A DNA stretch of 39,362 nucleotides from contig CAJLZE010000011.1 of NCBI GenBank assembly GCA_905210995.1, positions 1 through 39,362 of the forward strand, written 5' to 3'. The position numbers and the translations under genes are program-made. Shown here one piece after another: positions 14,676 to 22,786 of this stretch. Below the pieces are notes generated by a model, which worked only from the letters and a program-made list of their open reading frames with translations, searched no databases and was not told where the DNA came from. The DNA comes from an uncultured Anaerotruncus sp. (lineage in GTDB: Bacteria > Bacillota > Clostridia > Oscillospirales > CAG-272). Positions within the stretch are counted from its first letter, which is position 1. Every line of letters begins with the position of its first letter.

Positions 14676-15315
14676 CTGCCAGAAACTTTTCGAGTGCCGC
14701 AGTGCCGTCCACACACCGCGCATCTTCGTATTTGCTGTAAAGATACACCGTGCTTCCGTACTCAAGCGCGGAAACGGTGTAGTAAAGCCCGGGGTATTTT
14801 TCGGATTCAAATCTTACAAGATAAGCGTTTGACGGCTCGGAAAGAGGATATTCCGCAGCCTCTCCATCAGCCCAGCATTTCACTATGGCATCAAGATCGG
14901 CGCCGCTTATTTCAACGAGCGCAATGTTGACTGTACCCTCGGCATTGCATATATAGGCTTTTGAAGGTTCAAAATCGGTAATGGTGAGTATGCGGTCGCT
15001 GCCGGAGTAAAGAACATCGCCCCACTCTGTGCACAGCCACTCGGATGCGTCAAGTCCTCTTATCGTATAGAGATCCTGCTTTGCACCGGATATCGTTGCG
15101 CTGGCGTATGCTTTTTTCGACCTTTCCGCGGGACCGATATATGCAGGCATATATCGGTATGAAGCGCCGCTTTTGCGATCGATTATGCTCATACCGCTTG
15201 AATCAAGCTTGCGCTTGCAGCCGCCGAGACAGACCGTGGTGCCTAGCATCACACATACAAGCGCCGAAAGCAGCACCGTTCTTGCGGTTTTTTTCCACAA
15301 ATGTTTGTTTTGCAT
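14668..15315 (-). CDS. Putative lipoprotein of unknown function
   Basis: The 215-residue product starts with a classic lipoprotein signal: positive residues, a hydrophobic stretch (14-29) and the lipobox LGGC with Cys33 as the lipid-attached residue, so it should sit on the outer face of the membrane. I do not recognise the mature domain. It is mixed alpha/beta in look with several aromatic strands (YRYMPAYI, GLYYTVSALEYG). It overlaps rimI by eight bases and follows the deaminase by 20, so it is co-expressed with housekeeping genes even though no link to them is obvious. Confidence 0.7.
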   Translation of the reverse strand: MQNKHLWKKTARTVLLSALVCVMLGTTVCLGGCKRKLDSSGMSIIDRKSGASYRYMPAYIGPAERSKKAYASATISGAKQDLYTIRGLDASEWLCTEWGDVLYSGSDRILTITDFEPSKAYICNAEGTVNIALVEISGADLDAIVKCWADGEAAEYPLSEPSNAYLVRFESEKYPGLYYTVSALEYGSTVYLYSKYEDARCVDGTAALEKFLADE

Positions 15316-15335
15316 TTCAAATCAGACCTTTTCTT

Positions 15336-15839
15336 TCAATATCCCGTCTTGCCGCCGAGAGAATCGTCGTTCTCTATCCATTCCGACACATCTATCACGC
15401 GGTAATTCTCCCTGTCGTCGCGCACTATCACGCGCGCAATGCCGGCGTTGATTATCTGCCGCTTGCACATCATGCAGGATGTCGTGCCCGGCATTATACT
15501 ACCGTCAACGGGAGACGTACAGCACATATACAGCGTTGAACCGAGCATCTGCTCACGCGGCGCGGCAATTATCGCATTTGCCTCCGAATGGACCGAGCGG
15601 CAAAGCTCATATCTTTCTCCGCGCGGAATGCCGAGCTTTTCACGGTAGCATATCCCGAGTTCGTTGCAGTTGGCGCGTCCGCGCGGAGCACCGTTGTACC
15701 CGGTAGATACGATAACGTCATTTTTTACTATTATCGCACCGAAGCGGCGGCGCAGACATGTGCTGCGCTCCGAGACCGTTTCGGCAATATCGAGATAATA
15801 ATTATCCTTTGAGCGCCTTGCGATACCTTCGGAATTCAT
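15336..15839 (-). CDS. Deoxycytidylate (dCMP) deaminase family protein
   Basis: dCMP deaminase turns dCMP into dUMP for thymidylate synthesis. The 167-residue protein has the zinc site of this family: His84 in HSEANAI with the catalytic Glu86, and Cys122 and Cys125 in SCMMCKRQI. The GYNGAPRG segment is the usual substrate-binding loop. The ComE operon protein ComEB is a close relative, but no comE genes are nearby. Its ATG overlaps the galU stop (ATATGA), so the two are coupled. Confidence 0.9.
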   Translation of the reverse strand: MNSEGIARRSKDNYYLDIAETVSERSTCLRRRFGAIIVKNDVIVSTGYNGAPRGRANCNELGICYREKLGIPRGERYELCRSVHSEANAIIAAPREQMLGSTLYMCCTSPVDGSIMPGTTSCMMCKRQIINAGIARVIVRDDRENYRVIDVSEWIENDDSLGGKTGY

Positions 15840-16756
15840 ATGATCCCCTTTTCTTTGGCAAATCCGCGCAGGAACTCACGAAAATCCTCACCGAGCTCCG
15901 GGTCGTCAAATGCGCGGGTCACATTTGCGCTGAGAAAGCCGAGCTTTGAGCCGAGGTCAAAACGTGTGCCTTCAAAATCAAGCGCCGTCATGCCGTCGCG
16001 CTGCGCAAGTGTGCGCATAGCATCGGTAAGCTGTATCTCACCGCCCGCTCCGGGAGACGTCGCGTCGATTATATCAAATATCTCGGGCGTCAGCAGCACT
16101 CTGCCAAGTATCGAATAATTGCTGAACATCTGCTCGCGTGTCTGCGGCTTTTCGATCATGTCGTCAACAAAAAATTCATTATCGCTTCCTTCGATCGTGT
16201 GCGTTTTAAGCGAGCAGTATTTGAACACCAGTTCCTCGGGCACCGGCTTTACGCCGCACACGGCTCTCCCGTAGCGCTCGTAGCTTTCTATCATCTGTGC
16301 CACGACAGGCTTTTCGGAGAAAATGATATCATCGCCGTAAAGCACCGCAAACGGCTCGTCGCCGATAAATGAACGCGCACAGCCGACCGCATGTCCGAGC
16401 CCGCGTGCTTCCTTCTGACGGATAAAATAGACTCTTGCGCCGTAGGCGTCGCCGGTCTTGCGCATTTCGGCTACAGCACCGTCCTTGCCCTTGGCTGCAA
16501 AATGCACCTCGTATTCGGGTGAATAATCGAAATAATCCTCCATAGCACCTTTTCCGCGCCCGGTGATTATCAATATATCTTCTATGCCGCTTTTGGCTGC
16601 CTCTTCTACAAGGTAAGAAACAGCGGGTCTGTCAACGATGGGGAGCATCTCTTTAGGTACGGCACGTGCGATCGGCAGCATGCGCGTTCCGAGCCCTGCT
16701 GCCGGAATGACCGCTTTGCGCATCCTCGGCATTGTTTTTCCGTTTCCGTTTGACAT
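15836..16756 (-). CDS. galU: UTP-glucose-1-phosphate uridylyltransferase GalU
   Basis: GalU makes UDP-glucose from UTP and glucose-1-phosphate, for glycolipids, wall polymers and capsule. The 306-residue protein starts with IPAAGLGTRMLPIARAVPKE, where the GxGTRxLP loop binds the nucleotide, and has the family landmarks EKPQ and GGEIQLTDAM. The ATG at 16756 is chosen for the GAGGAGG site five bases upstream. It is the first gene of a long operon that continues through the deaminase, lipoprotein, rimI, tsaD, rex, dnaD-like and dnaC-like genes. Confidence 0.95.
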   Translation of the reverse strand: MSNGNGKTMPRMRKAVIPAAGLGTRMLPIARAVPKEMLPIVDRPAVSYLVEEAAKSGIEDILIITGRGKGAMEDYFDYSPEYEVHFAAKGKDGAVAEMRKTGDAYGARVYFIRQKEARGLGHAVGCARSFIGDEPFAVLYGDDIIFSEKPVVAQMIESYERYGRAVCGVKPVPEELVFKYCSLKTHTIEGSDNEFFVDDMIEKPQTREQMFSNYSILGRVLLTPEIFDIIDATSPGAGGEIQLTDAMRTLAQRDGMTALDFEGTRFDLGSKLGFLSANVTRAFDDPELGEDFREFLRGFAKEKGII

Positions 16757-16791
16757 AACAGCCTCCTCGGTAATCAAGTTTGTTAAATAAT

Positions 16792-16820
16792 ATTATAACT
16801 CTATTTCTCTCTCAAATCAA
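16792..16820 (-). promoter_or_regulatory. Promoter of the galU-to-dnaC operon
   Basis: On the minus strand TTGATT (16820-16815) and TATAAT (16797-16792) are 17 bases apart, and the galU start is 36 bases downstream of the -10 box. Confidence 0.75.
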
Positions 16821-16942
16821 TACTTTTCTTTAAATTCGACGGATACAGCCATTTTTTTCGGTTTTCGTCACGTTTGCATCACTTTTTCGGTGCAATCACG
16901 GCGTTTTATTTGATAAAATCAATGCGCATGATCGTGAAAACA

Positions 16943-16971
16943 TTGATTTTCGCCCCCTAAAGTGATATAAT
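16943..16971 (+). promoter_or_regulatory. Promoter of the DUF896-tsaE-tsaB operon
   Basis: TTGATT (16943-16948) and TATAAT (16966-16971) are 17 bases apart. The boxes and spacing are the same as in the divergent galU promoter. Confidence 0.75.
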
Positions 16972-17021
16972 TAATAAAAAGGCGTATCAATGTAAACTGC
17001 GATAGCGGAAGAGGGACCGGA

Positions 17022-17237
17022 ATGAAAAAAACAAAGGTAGACAGAATAAACGCGCTTGCACGCAAATCGCGTGCCGAGGGACTCACCGAGGCAGAGGCAG
17101 CCGAGCAGGCGGATCTGCGCGCGGAATATATTGCCGAGGTACGCGCGAATCTGCGCGGTCAGCTTGACAGCACCGTTATCGTAAGACCTGACGGGACGCG
17201 TGAAAAAGTAAGCGAAAGACGGACGGAAAAATCATGA
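17022..17237 (+). CDS. DUF896-family small protein (YnzC-like)
   Basis: The 71-residue product matches DUF896: it starts MKKTKVDRINALARKSR, continues GLTEAEAAEQADLRAEYI and ends in a charged tail. Members such as B. subtilis YnzC are small helical proteins with no settled function; the pattern is helix-loop-helix, with many Arg and Glu residues. It is the first gene of an operon and overlaps tsaE by four bases (ATGA). The start follows GGAAGAGGGACCGGA. Confidence 0.85.
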   Translation: MKKTKVDRINALARKSRAEGLTEAEAAEQADLRAEYIAEVRANLRGQLDSTVIVRPDGTREKVSERRTEKS

Positions 17238-17701
17238 GATCGGTCATGCTCACTGACACGGTGACTCATTCGCCCGAGGAGACCGAAGCCGTCGGAGCAC
17301 GCCTTGCGAAAATGATGGAGGCGGGCAGCCTTCCGACGTTTGTTGCGCTTTACGGCGACCTCGGCGTGGGAAAAACGGCATTTGTGCGCGGCTTTGCCTC
17401 GGTGACGTCCCCCGGCTCAGCAGTCCGCTCGCCCACATTTGCGCTTGTGAATGAGTACAGACACGGGACGCGCCCTGTCTTTCACTTTGATATGTATCGT
17501 ATCACCGATGACGACGAGCTTTACTCAGCCGGTTTTTACGACTATGAGAGCCGCGGCGGGTTCTGCCTTGCCGAATGGTGCGAAAATATACCGTGGGCGC
17601 TGCCTGCGGACTATATCCGAGTTACGGTCGCAAAGACCGGCGCCGAAAACGACCGCCGCATAACGGTCGAAAGAATAACGAGAGAGGAGCTGCAACAATG
17701 A
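17234..17701 (+). CDS. tsaE: tRNA threonylcarbamoyladenosine biosynthesis ATPase TsaE
   Basis: TsaE is the ATPase that keeps the TsaB-TsaD complex cycling in t6A synthesis. The 155-residue protein has Walker A GDLGVGKT (41-48), the SPTFALVNEY segment typical of the family, HFDMYR, and the LAEWCENI helix. It starts within the DUF896 stop and ends within the tsaB start, both ATGA overlaps, so translation is coupled. Confidence 0.95.
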   Translation: MRSVMLTDTVTHSPEETEAVGARLAKMMEAGSLPTFVALYGDLGVGKTAFVRGFASVTSPGSAVRSPTFALVNEYRHGTRPVFHFDMYRITDDDELYSAGFYDYESRGGFCLAEWCENIPWALPADYIRVTVAKTGAENDRRITVERITREELQQ

Positions 17702-18417
17702 AAATATTAGCCGTTGACAGCACCGCAAAGACCGCTACCGTCGCACTTTGCGATGACCGGACGATGCTTGCCGAGTTCACGCTCAATAACGGCAACACGC
17801 ACAGCGAAACGCTGCTGCCGATGATCGAATCTATGCTGAACGCATTCGGCATGAAGCCGCATGACGTCGATCTTTTCGCCTGTTCCGCAGGTCCCGGATC
17901 ATTCACCGGAGTGAGAATAGGCGTTGCGACCGTAAAGGGACTGGCTTTCGGCTCGGGGCGTCCCGCCGTCGGTGTTTCGACGCTCGAAGCACTGGCACGG
18001 AACCTTGACTTCGGGGACGACGCATCGAAGATAATATGCCCCGTGATGGATGCACGCCGCGGTCAGCTCTACACCGCCCGCTTTGTAAGACGCGGATCCG
18101 AGCTTGAGCGCCTTACCCCGGACCGTGCGATATCCTACACCGAATTTGAAAACGAAACTCTGCCGCTCGGCAAAGTATGGCTCTGCGGCGACGGGTACGG
18201 GCTTGTACAAGGCCTCATGCCCGAGGGGACGGTTTATGACACTCCCGAACCGATGAGATACCAGTCGGCATACTCTGTCGCACTATCGGCATGGCTTGCA
18301 TACCGACGCGGCGAATACGGCGACGCCGATTCATTGCGTCCGGTATACCTGCGGCTCTCACAGGCTGAGCGTGAACGCGCCGAGCGCCTGGAAGCCGAAG
18401 CAGGCGCGAACAATTGA
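17698..18417 (+). CDS. tsaB: tRNA threonylcarbamoyladenosine biosynthesis protein TsaB
   Basis: TsaB is the non-catalytic partner of TsaD. The 239-residue protein opens with MKILAVDSTAKTATVAL and has the hallmark AGPGSFTGVRIGVATVKGL (65-83). The start at 17698 gives the normal N-terminus; the open frame continues upstream only inside tsaE. It is separated from rpiB by 46 bases, containing no terminator. With tsaE upstream and tsaD in the divergent operon, the whole t6A transfer machinery except TsaC is in this window. Confidence 0.95.
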   Translation: MKILAVDSTAKTATVALCDDRTMLAEFTLNNGNTHSETLLPMIESMLNAFGMKPHDVDLFACSAGPGSFTGVRIGVATVKGLAFGSGRPAVGVSTLEALARNLDFGDDASKIICPVMDARRGQLYTARFVRRGSELERLTPDRAISYTEFENETLPLGKVWLCGDGYGLVQGLMPEGTVYDTPEPMRYQSAYSVALSAWLAYRRGEYGDADSLRPVYLRLSQAERERAERLEAEAGANN

Positions 18418-18463
18418 CATACGCACATAGCACATATTTATATTCCGAAAGGCAACAAAAACA

Positions 18464-18946
18464 ATGAACGAACAGAAAAAGATCATAATCGGCTGCGACC
18501 ATGCGGGCTACGAAGCAAAGCTCAGGCTTATCGCAAAACTTGAAAGGGACGGCTGGAGCGTAACGGATGTTGGCTGCTTCTCGACCGAAAGCTGCGACTA
18601 CCCCATTCCCGTGCATATGCTCTGCAAAAGAATACAGAGCGGTGAATTCACGCTCGGCATACTCATATGCGGCACGGGTATAGGCGTTTCCATTGCGGCA
18701 AACAAGCACCGCGGCATCCGCGCGGCTGTATGCTCGGATCTCTTCTCCGCCGAAATGACCCGCAAGCACAATGCTGCCAATGTTCTCTGTATGGGTGCGC
18801 GCGTGCTTGACGACGAAAAGATCGCCGCCATCACCGATACGTTCCTTGCCAACGAGCCTCTTGACGAGGAGCGCCACAAGCGCCGCCTGCGTATGATAAG
18901 CGAGCTTGAGGACGGCACATTTGACGAGAAAAACTACACATTATGA
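18464..18946 (+). CDS. rpiB: Ribose-5-phosphate isomerase B (RpiB/LacAB family)
   Basis: RpiB interconverts ribulose-5-phosphate and ribose-5-phosphate in the pentose phosphate pathway. The 160-residue protein shows GCDHAGYE (10-17) and the active-site loop ICGTGIGVSIAANK with Cys69, the catalytic base; KHNAANVLCMGAR follows as expected. The galactose-6-phosphate isomerase subunits LacA and LacB belong to the same family, but there are no lac genes here, and rpe sits in the same gene string. It overlaps ispD by four bases. Confidence 0.9.
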   Translation: MNEQKKIIIGCDHAGYEAKLRLIAKLERDGWSVTDVGCFSTESCDYPIPVHMLCKRIQSGEFTLGILICGTGIGVSIAANKHRGIRAAVCSDLFSAEMTRKHNAANVLCMGARVLDDEKIAAITDTFLANEPLDEERHKRRLRMISELEDGTFDEKNYTL

Positions 18947-19734
18947 ATCACCGTGACAAGAAAAAATTCGATGACGCGGCAGACATACTGCGCACAGTCA
19001 TCGGCAAAACGCAAAACCGCCGCACTGCCGCAATAATCGTTGCCGCCGGCTCATCCGAGCGCATGGGCGGCACAACGCCGAAGCAGTTTCTGCCGCTTTG
19101 CGGTATGCCCGTTGTCGCAATGACGATACGCGCATACGAGGATGCAGATTGCATAAACGATATAATTATCGTCATACGTCCGGGAGACGAGCATTATTAT
19201 GACGAATACCGTGAAAAATTCGGGTTTACAAAAATACGTGCGCTCGTGCACGGCGGCGCGACGAGGCAGGAATCGGTAATGAACGGCATACAAGCAGCAG
19301 ATGACGGAGTGGCTTTCTTTGCGATCGCAGATGCCGCACGCCCGCTGACAACGCCCGATATCATACGCTCGGTCTGCCTTGCGGCATACAAATACAGCGC
19401 CGCGACCGCCGCAACTCCCGCAGTCGATTCGATAAAAACTGCCGACGAACGCGGATTTATCTCCGCAACGGTCGAACGCAGCACCGTGTGGCAGGTACAG
19501 ACGCCGCAGGTGTTCGGCGCCAACCTTTACAGAGCGGCAGCCTACACCGCGCGCGACGAGGGCTTTGCCGCGTCGGATGACAATTCTCTTGTCGAGCATA
19601 TAGGATACAAGGTCAGACTCGTTGACTGCGGCAGAGAAAATATCAAGATCACCACCGAGTGCGACATTCCGATAGCGGAAGCCATAATAAACTTCCGCCG
19701 CGCAAATAAAGCGGAAGCAGGTACAGGAGCATGA
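18943..19734 (+). CDS. ispD: 2-C-methyl-D-erythritol 4-phosphate cytidylyltransferase IspD
   Basis: IspD couples CTP to methylerythritol phosphate in the MEP isoprenoid pathway. The 263-residue protein is about 30 residues longer than usual at its N-terminus (residues 1-27, charged), before the catalytic start AAIIVAAGSSERMGGTTPKQ. The later DAARPLTTPDII, TVWQVQTPQVF and SDDNSLVE segments are family landmarks. The start at 18943 (ATGA overlap with rpiB) fits the coupling seen in this operon. A start nearer the conserved core is not excluded, but no ATG lies between. Confidence 0.95.
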   Translation: MNHRDKKKFDDAADILRTVIGKTQNRRTAAIIVAAGSSERMGGTTPKQFLPLCGMPVVAMTIRAYEDADCINDIIIVIRPGDEHYYDEYREKFGFTKIRALVHGGATRQESVMNGIQAADDGVAFFAIADAARPLTTPDIIRSVCLAAYKYSAATAATPAVDSIKTADERGFISATVERSTVWQVQTPQVFGANLYRAAAYTARDEGFAASDDNSLVEHIGYKVRLVDCGRENIKITTECDIPIAEAIINFRRANKAEAGTGA

Positions 19735-20204
19735 GGATAGGACACGGATACGATGTGCACAGGCTCGTCCGCGGGCGTGACCTGATAATCGGCGGAGTTA
19801 AAATAGACTATGAATTCGGTCTGCTCGGTCACTCCGACGCAGACGTGCTGACTCACGCAATAATGGATGCTCTGCTCGGCGCCGCCGCGCTCGGAGATAT
19901 CGGAAAACATTTTCCCGACAGCGACCCCGCATATGCGGGTGCCGACAGCCTTGCGCTTGCAAAAAATGTCTCTGCGCTGCTCCGCTCGAACGGATATCGC
20001 ATAATCAATGTAGACTCAACGGTCCTGGCGCAGCGGCCTAAGCTCGCGCCGTTCATCCCGATCATGCGCGAAAGGCTTGCTGCCGCGCTGGGTGTGAGCA
20101 TAGATGACGTCAGCGTAAAAGCAACCACCGAAGAAGGTCTCGGCTTCACCGGCAGCGGCGAGGGCATTGCTGCCCACGCCGTTTGCCTGATAGAGAGGCT
20201 GTGA
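19731..20204 (+). CDS. ispF: 2-C-methyl-D-erythritol 2,4-cyclodiphosphate synthase IspF
   Basis: IspF closes the cyclodiphosphate ring in the MEP pathway, right after IspD and IspE. The 157-residue protein shows GHGYDVHRL with the zinc ligands Asp8 and His10, the GHSDADVLTHAIMDAL helix with a third ligand, and TTEEGLGFTGSGEGIAAHA at the C-terminus. Its start overlaps the ispD stop (GGAGCATGA), with the ribosome site inside ispD. Confidence 0.95.
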   Translation: MRIGHGYDVHRLVRGRDLIIGGVKIDYEFGLLGHSDADVLTHAIMDALLGAAALGDIGKHFPDSDPAYAGADSLALAKNVSALLRSNGYRIINVDSTVLAQRPKLAPFIPIMRERLAAALGVSIDDVSVKATTEEGLGFTGSGEGIAAHAVCLIERL

Positions 20205-20210
20205 CCGATC

Positions 20211-20248
20211 GGAGCGCCGCAGACTCCGCGGGATATCCGCGACGCTCC
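20211..20248. repeat. Nested hairpin after ispF
   Basis: GGAGCG (20211-20216) pairs with CGCTCC (20243-20248) and encloses an inner CGCGG/CCGCG stem. No T run follows. It lies in the 207-base gap between ispF and rpe, which otherwise holds no recognisable feature; it may be an mRNA-processing or stability site. Confidence 0.5.
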
Positions 20249-20411
20249 GTAAGAAAAGCGGCACGCTCCGGGATAATATTCCCCGACGTCCCACCGTAAG
20301 CTTTGAAACTTCCCTTCCCGGCGCCTCACCGCACTCTCTCATATACAGGATATGGCGAAACGTCCCCGTGCGTCACCGCCGCAGATCCGAGTAAAGCAAA
20401 GGAAAACGATA

Positions 20412-21101
20412 ATGAACACCAGTAAAAACATATACATATCGCCGTCGCTTCTCGCGGCAGACTATACCGAACTCGGCGCCTCTGTGCGCCGTATTGAAGA
20501 ATCGGGCGCAGATTTTCTGCATCTTGACATAATGGACGGGCATTTTGTGCCGAATATCAGCTTTGGTCCCGACCTCATTGCCGCGCTCCGTCCGCGCACG
20601 TCGCTTATATTCGACGTTCATCTCATGATAAGCGATCCGGCAAAATATCTTGATCGCTTTATTTCCGCCGGAGCCGATATCATCACCTTTCACCGCGAGG
20701 CTGTCGCCGATGCCGCACCGCTCATAGCACGTATAAAGGATGCGGGCGTTCGTGCGTCGATGGCGATATCCCCCGCAACTCCGGCAGACGAAGTGCTCCC
20801 ATTCCTTTCAATGCTGGATATGGTGCTCGTGATGACGGTCGTTCCCGGCTTCGGAGGTCAGAAACTGATGCCCGAGACACTTGAAAAGGTGCGCTTTCTG
20901 CGCCGTCGTGCAGACGAGCTCGGACTTGACACCGACATAGAGGTCGACGGCGGCATTTCAGCCGACAACACCGCGCTTGTCACCGTGGCGGGAGCCAATG
21001 TCATCGTTGCGGGCTCTGCAATATTCGGCTCGCCGCGTCCGCGTCAGACGATCCTCGCAATGCGTGCCGCCGCAAAGGATAACCCGTACTGCGAAGAATA
21101 A
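20412..21101 (+). CDS. rpe: Ribulose-phosphate 3-epimerase Rpe
   Basis: Rpe interconverts ribulose-5-phosphate and xylulose-5-phosphate. The 229-residue TIM-barrel protein shows SPSLLAADY, the HLDIMDGHFVPN metal/catalytic segment, VHLMI, VVPGFGGQ and EVDGGI, all standard. The start at 20412 follows AAAGGA; an upstream ATG at 20352 would add 20 basic residues and lacks support. It may be the last gene of the plus-strand operon, read through the 207-base gap, or have its own promoter, which I could not find. A strong bidirectional terminator follows. Confidence 0.93.
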   Translation: MNTSKNIYISPSLLAADYTELGASVRRIEESGADFLHLDIMDGHFVPNISFGPDLIAALRPRTSLIFDVHLMISDPAKYLDRFISAGADIITFHREAVADAAPLIARIKDAGVRASMAISPATPADEVLPFLSMLDMVLVMTVVPGFGGQKLMPETLEKVRFLRRRADELGLDTDIEVDGGISADNTALVTVAGANVIVAGSAIFGSPRPRQTILAMRAAAKDNPYCEE

Positions 21102-21121
21102 AGCACCCGGCACATATACGC

Positions 21122-21168
21122 AATAAAACCGAAAAGGACCGCACAGTGCGGTCCTTCTCGGTTTTATT
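21122..21168. terminator. Bidirectional terminator between rpe and malQ
   Basis: A very long, nearly perfect inverted repeat (21122-21144 with 21146-21168) has A-rich and T-rich ends, so it works from both sides. It includes the malQ stop codon. Confidence 0.9.
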
Positions 21169-22606
21169 TTCTTCCCGTCAGCTCGTTCATGCGGGCAAAC
21201 CTCCCGACATCGACAGATGAGAGCTGATCGTATGTAATGCGGAACGTCCAGTTGCCCTCGCCGACACCCGGGCGGTTCATACGCGTATCGGCACCAAAGC
21301 CGAGAATATCCTGCATGGGTATGATAACAGTCCCCGCCGCGGATGCCATAAGTACCCTGATAGCCTGAACACACGCCGCATCGAAGTTATCCGGACAGCC
21401 GCAATAATCAAAAAGCTCGCGGCGGCAGTCGGGCGGCATTTCATAAATATCGCCGAGCAGCGTGTTGTTGTCGTGTGTGCCGGTGTATGCGGCACATTTT
21501 TCGGGATAGCTGTGCGGTCTGTGGTGCATATCTCGCCCCGGCGTGAAACCGAACTGAAGCACACGGATACCCGAAAACCCGCATTTTTCGATCAACTCGC
21601 GCGCTTTAGCGGTATCGTCTCCGAGGTCTTCGGCGATCACGAGCTTATCTCCCGCAATATCTTTGATGATCTTTGCAAATCCGAGCCCCGGTCCGCGCCG
21701 CCAGCCGCCCTCGCGAGCAGTCACGGCATCTACGGGTATGGCAAAATAGGATTCCACCGCGCGGAAATGGTCTATCCTTATCCCATCGAGCATCGAAAGC
21801 ATAAACGAAAGCCTGTCGCGCCAGAAGGAATATCCGTCAGCCCTCATGTGCTTCCAGTCGTAAAGCGGGTTTCCCCACAGTTGTCCGTCCTCCGAAAAAT
21901 AATCCGGCGGAACTCCCGCGACAAGGTCCGGTCTTCCGTCACTGCCAAGCAGGAATTGTCCGCGACTTCCCCACACATCGCTGCTGTCAGGCGCAACATA
22001 AAACGGAATGTCACCGATCACACCGATCCCCTTTGAATTCGCATATGCCTTGACCTTTGCCCATTCGCCAAAGAATTCATACTGGATAAACCGCCATGCG
22101 GCAAGCACGGCGGGATCATACCCGTCGGTCGTCCATTCCTGCCATGCCCTATCGCCGTTGGCGGCACGTCTTGCCATGAAAAGACAAAACTCGGCGATGC
22201 GCGGCTCGGTGTCCATAAAGGTATCCACGGCTGCTGACGTATCCGCATCACGCAAAGCACGCTCCGCAGCACGGAACAAAAGCGGCAGTCTCCCGGCGGC
22301 AAGGCGGTCAAATTCGCAGGCATACGGGCTTCTTTCTTCAGCCGACGCAAGCTCCTCAGCCGTAAGAAGACCGCGTTTTTGCAGTTCTTCAAGGTCGATA
22401 AAATAAGGATTGCCAGAAAAAGTGGACATTGAGCTGTACGGCGACGCAAACCTGTCGGGCACGCAGAACGGCAGCACCTGCCACCATGAAAATCCGCACG
22501 CCGCCATTTTATCTATAAAATCGGTCGCACCTCTGCCGAAATCACCGCAGCCGTATTTACCCGGCAACGATGAAACGTGAAGCAGCACTCCGGAACTTCG
22601 TTTCAT
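21164..22606 (-). CDS. malQ: 4-alpha-glucanotransferase MalQ (GH77)
   Basis: MalQ moves glucan segments between malto-oligosaccharides, in maltose and glycogen use. The 480-residue protein starts RSSGVLLHVSSLPGKYGCGD and carries the GH77 active-site segments: DGIRIDHFRA with the nucleophile Asp, IAEDLG with the acid/base Glu, and TGTHDNNT. Its length fits the bacterial amylomaltase type. The ATG at 22606 is preferred since the promoter's expected transcription start lies about 20 bases upstream; the GTG at 22627 would lie right at that point. It is transcribed alone. Confidence 0.93.
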   Translation of the reverse strand: MKRSSGVLLHVSSLPGKYGCGDFGRGATDFIDKMAACGFSWWQVLPFCVPDRFASPYSSMSTFSGNPYFIDLEELQKRGLLTAEELASAEERSPYACEFDRLAAGRLPLLFRAAERALRDADTSAAVDTFMDTEPRIAEFCLFMARRAANGDRAWQEWTTDGYDPAVLAAWRFIQYEFFGEWAKVKAYANSKGIGVIGDIPFYVAPDSSDVWGSRGQFLLGSDGRPDLVAGVPPDYFSEDGQLWGNPLYDWKHMRADGYSFWRDRLSFMLSMLDGIRIDHFRAVESYFAIPVDAVTAREGGWRRGPGLGFAKIIKDIAGDKLVIAEDLGDDTAKARELIEKCGFSGIRVLQFGFTPGRDMHHRPHSYPEKCAAYTGTHDNNTLLGDIYEMPPDCRRELFDYCGCPDNFDAACVQAIRVLMASAAGTVIIPMQDILGFGADTRMNRPGVGEGNWTFRITYDQLSSVDVGRFARMNELTGRK

Positions 22607-22632
22607 TAAAAAGCACCAACCTTTCACCCTTA

Positions 22633-22661
22633 ATTATAGCATCGCCGGTGTTTCATGTCAA
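22633..22661 (-). promoter_or_regulatory. Consensus promoter of malQ
   Basis: On the minus strand TTGACA (22661-22656) and TATAAT (22638-22633) have a 17-base spacer. The predicted leader is only about 20 bases. Confidence 0.85.
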
Positions 22662-22728
22662 CAAAATGCAGCAAAGATAATATTGCCTGTAAATTTTATT
22701 CCTTTTTTATGCCGCGCCGCACTGAATA

Positions 22729-22757
22729 TTGACTTTTCGCAATATAAATGATATAAT
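22729..22757 (+). promoter_or_regulatory. Promoter of holB-ricT
   Basis: TTGACT (22729-22734) and TATAAT (22752-22757) have a 17-base spacer and face away from the malQ promoter. Confidence 0.8.
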
Positions 22758-22786
22758 AATTTGATTGAAGAAAGGCGGGTGAGCGG

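Noticed and set aside
16776..16800. Rex box at the galU promoter (left half TTGTTAA)
   Set aside because: The right half does not match the TTAACAA consensus.
17575..17697. Upstream extension of tsaB
   Set aside because: It lies within tsaE; the normal TsaB N-terminus starts at 17698 with the ATGA overlap.
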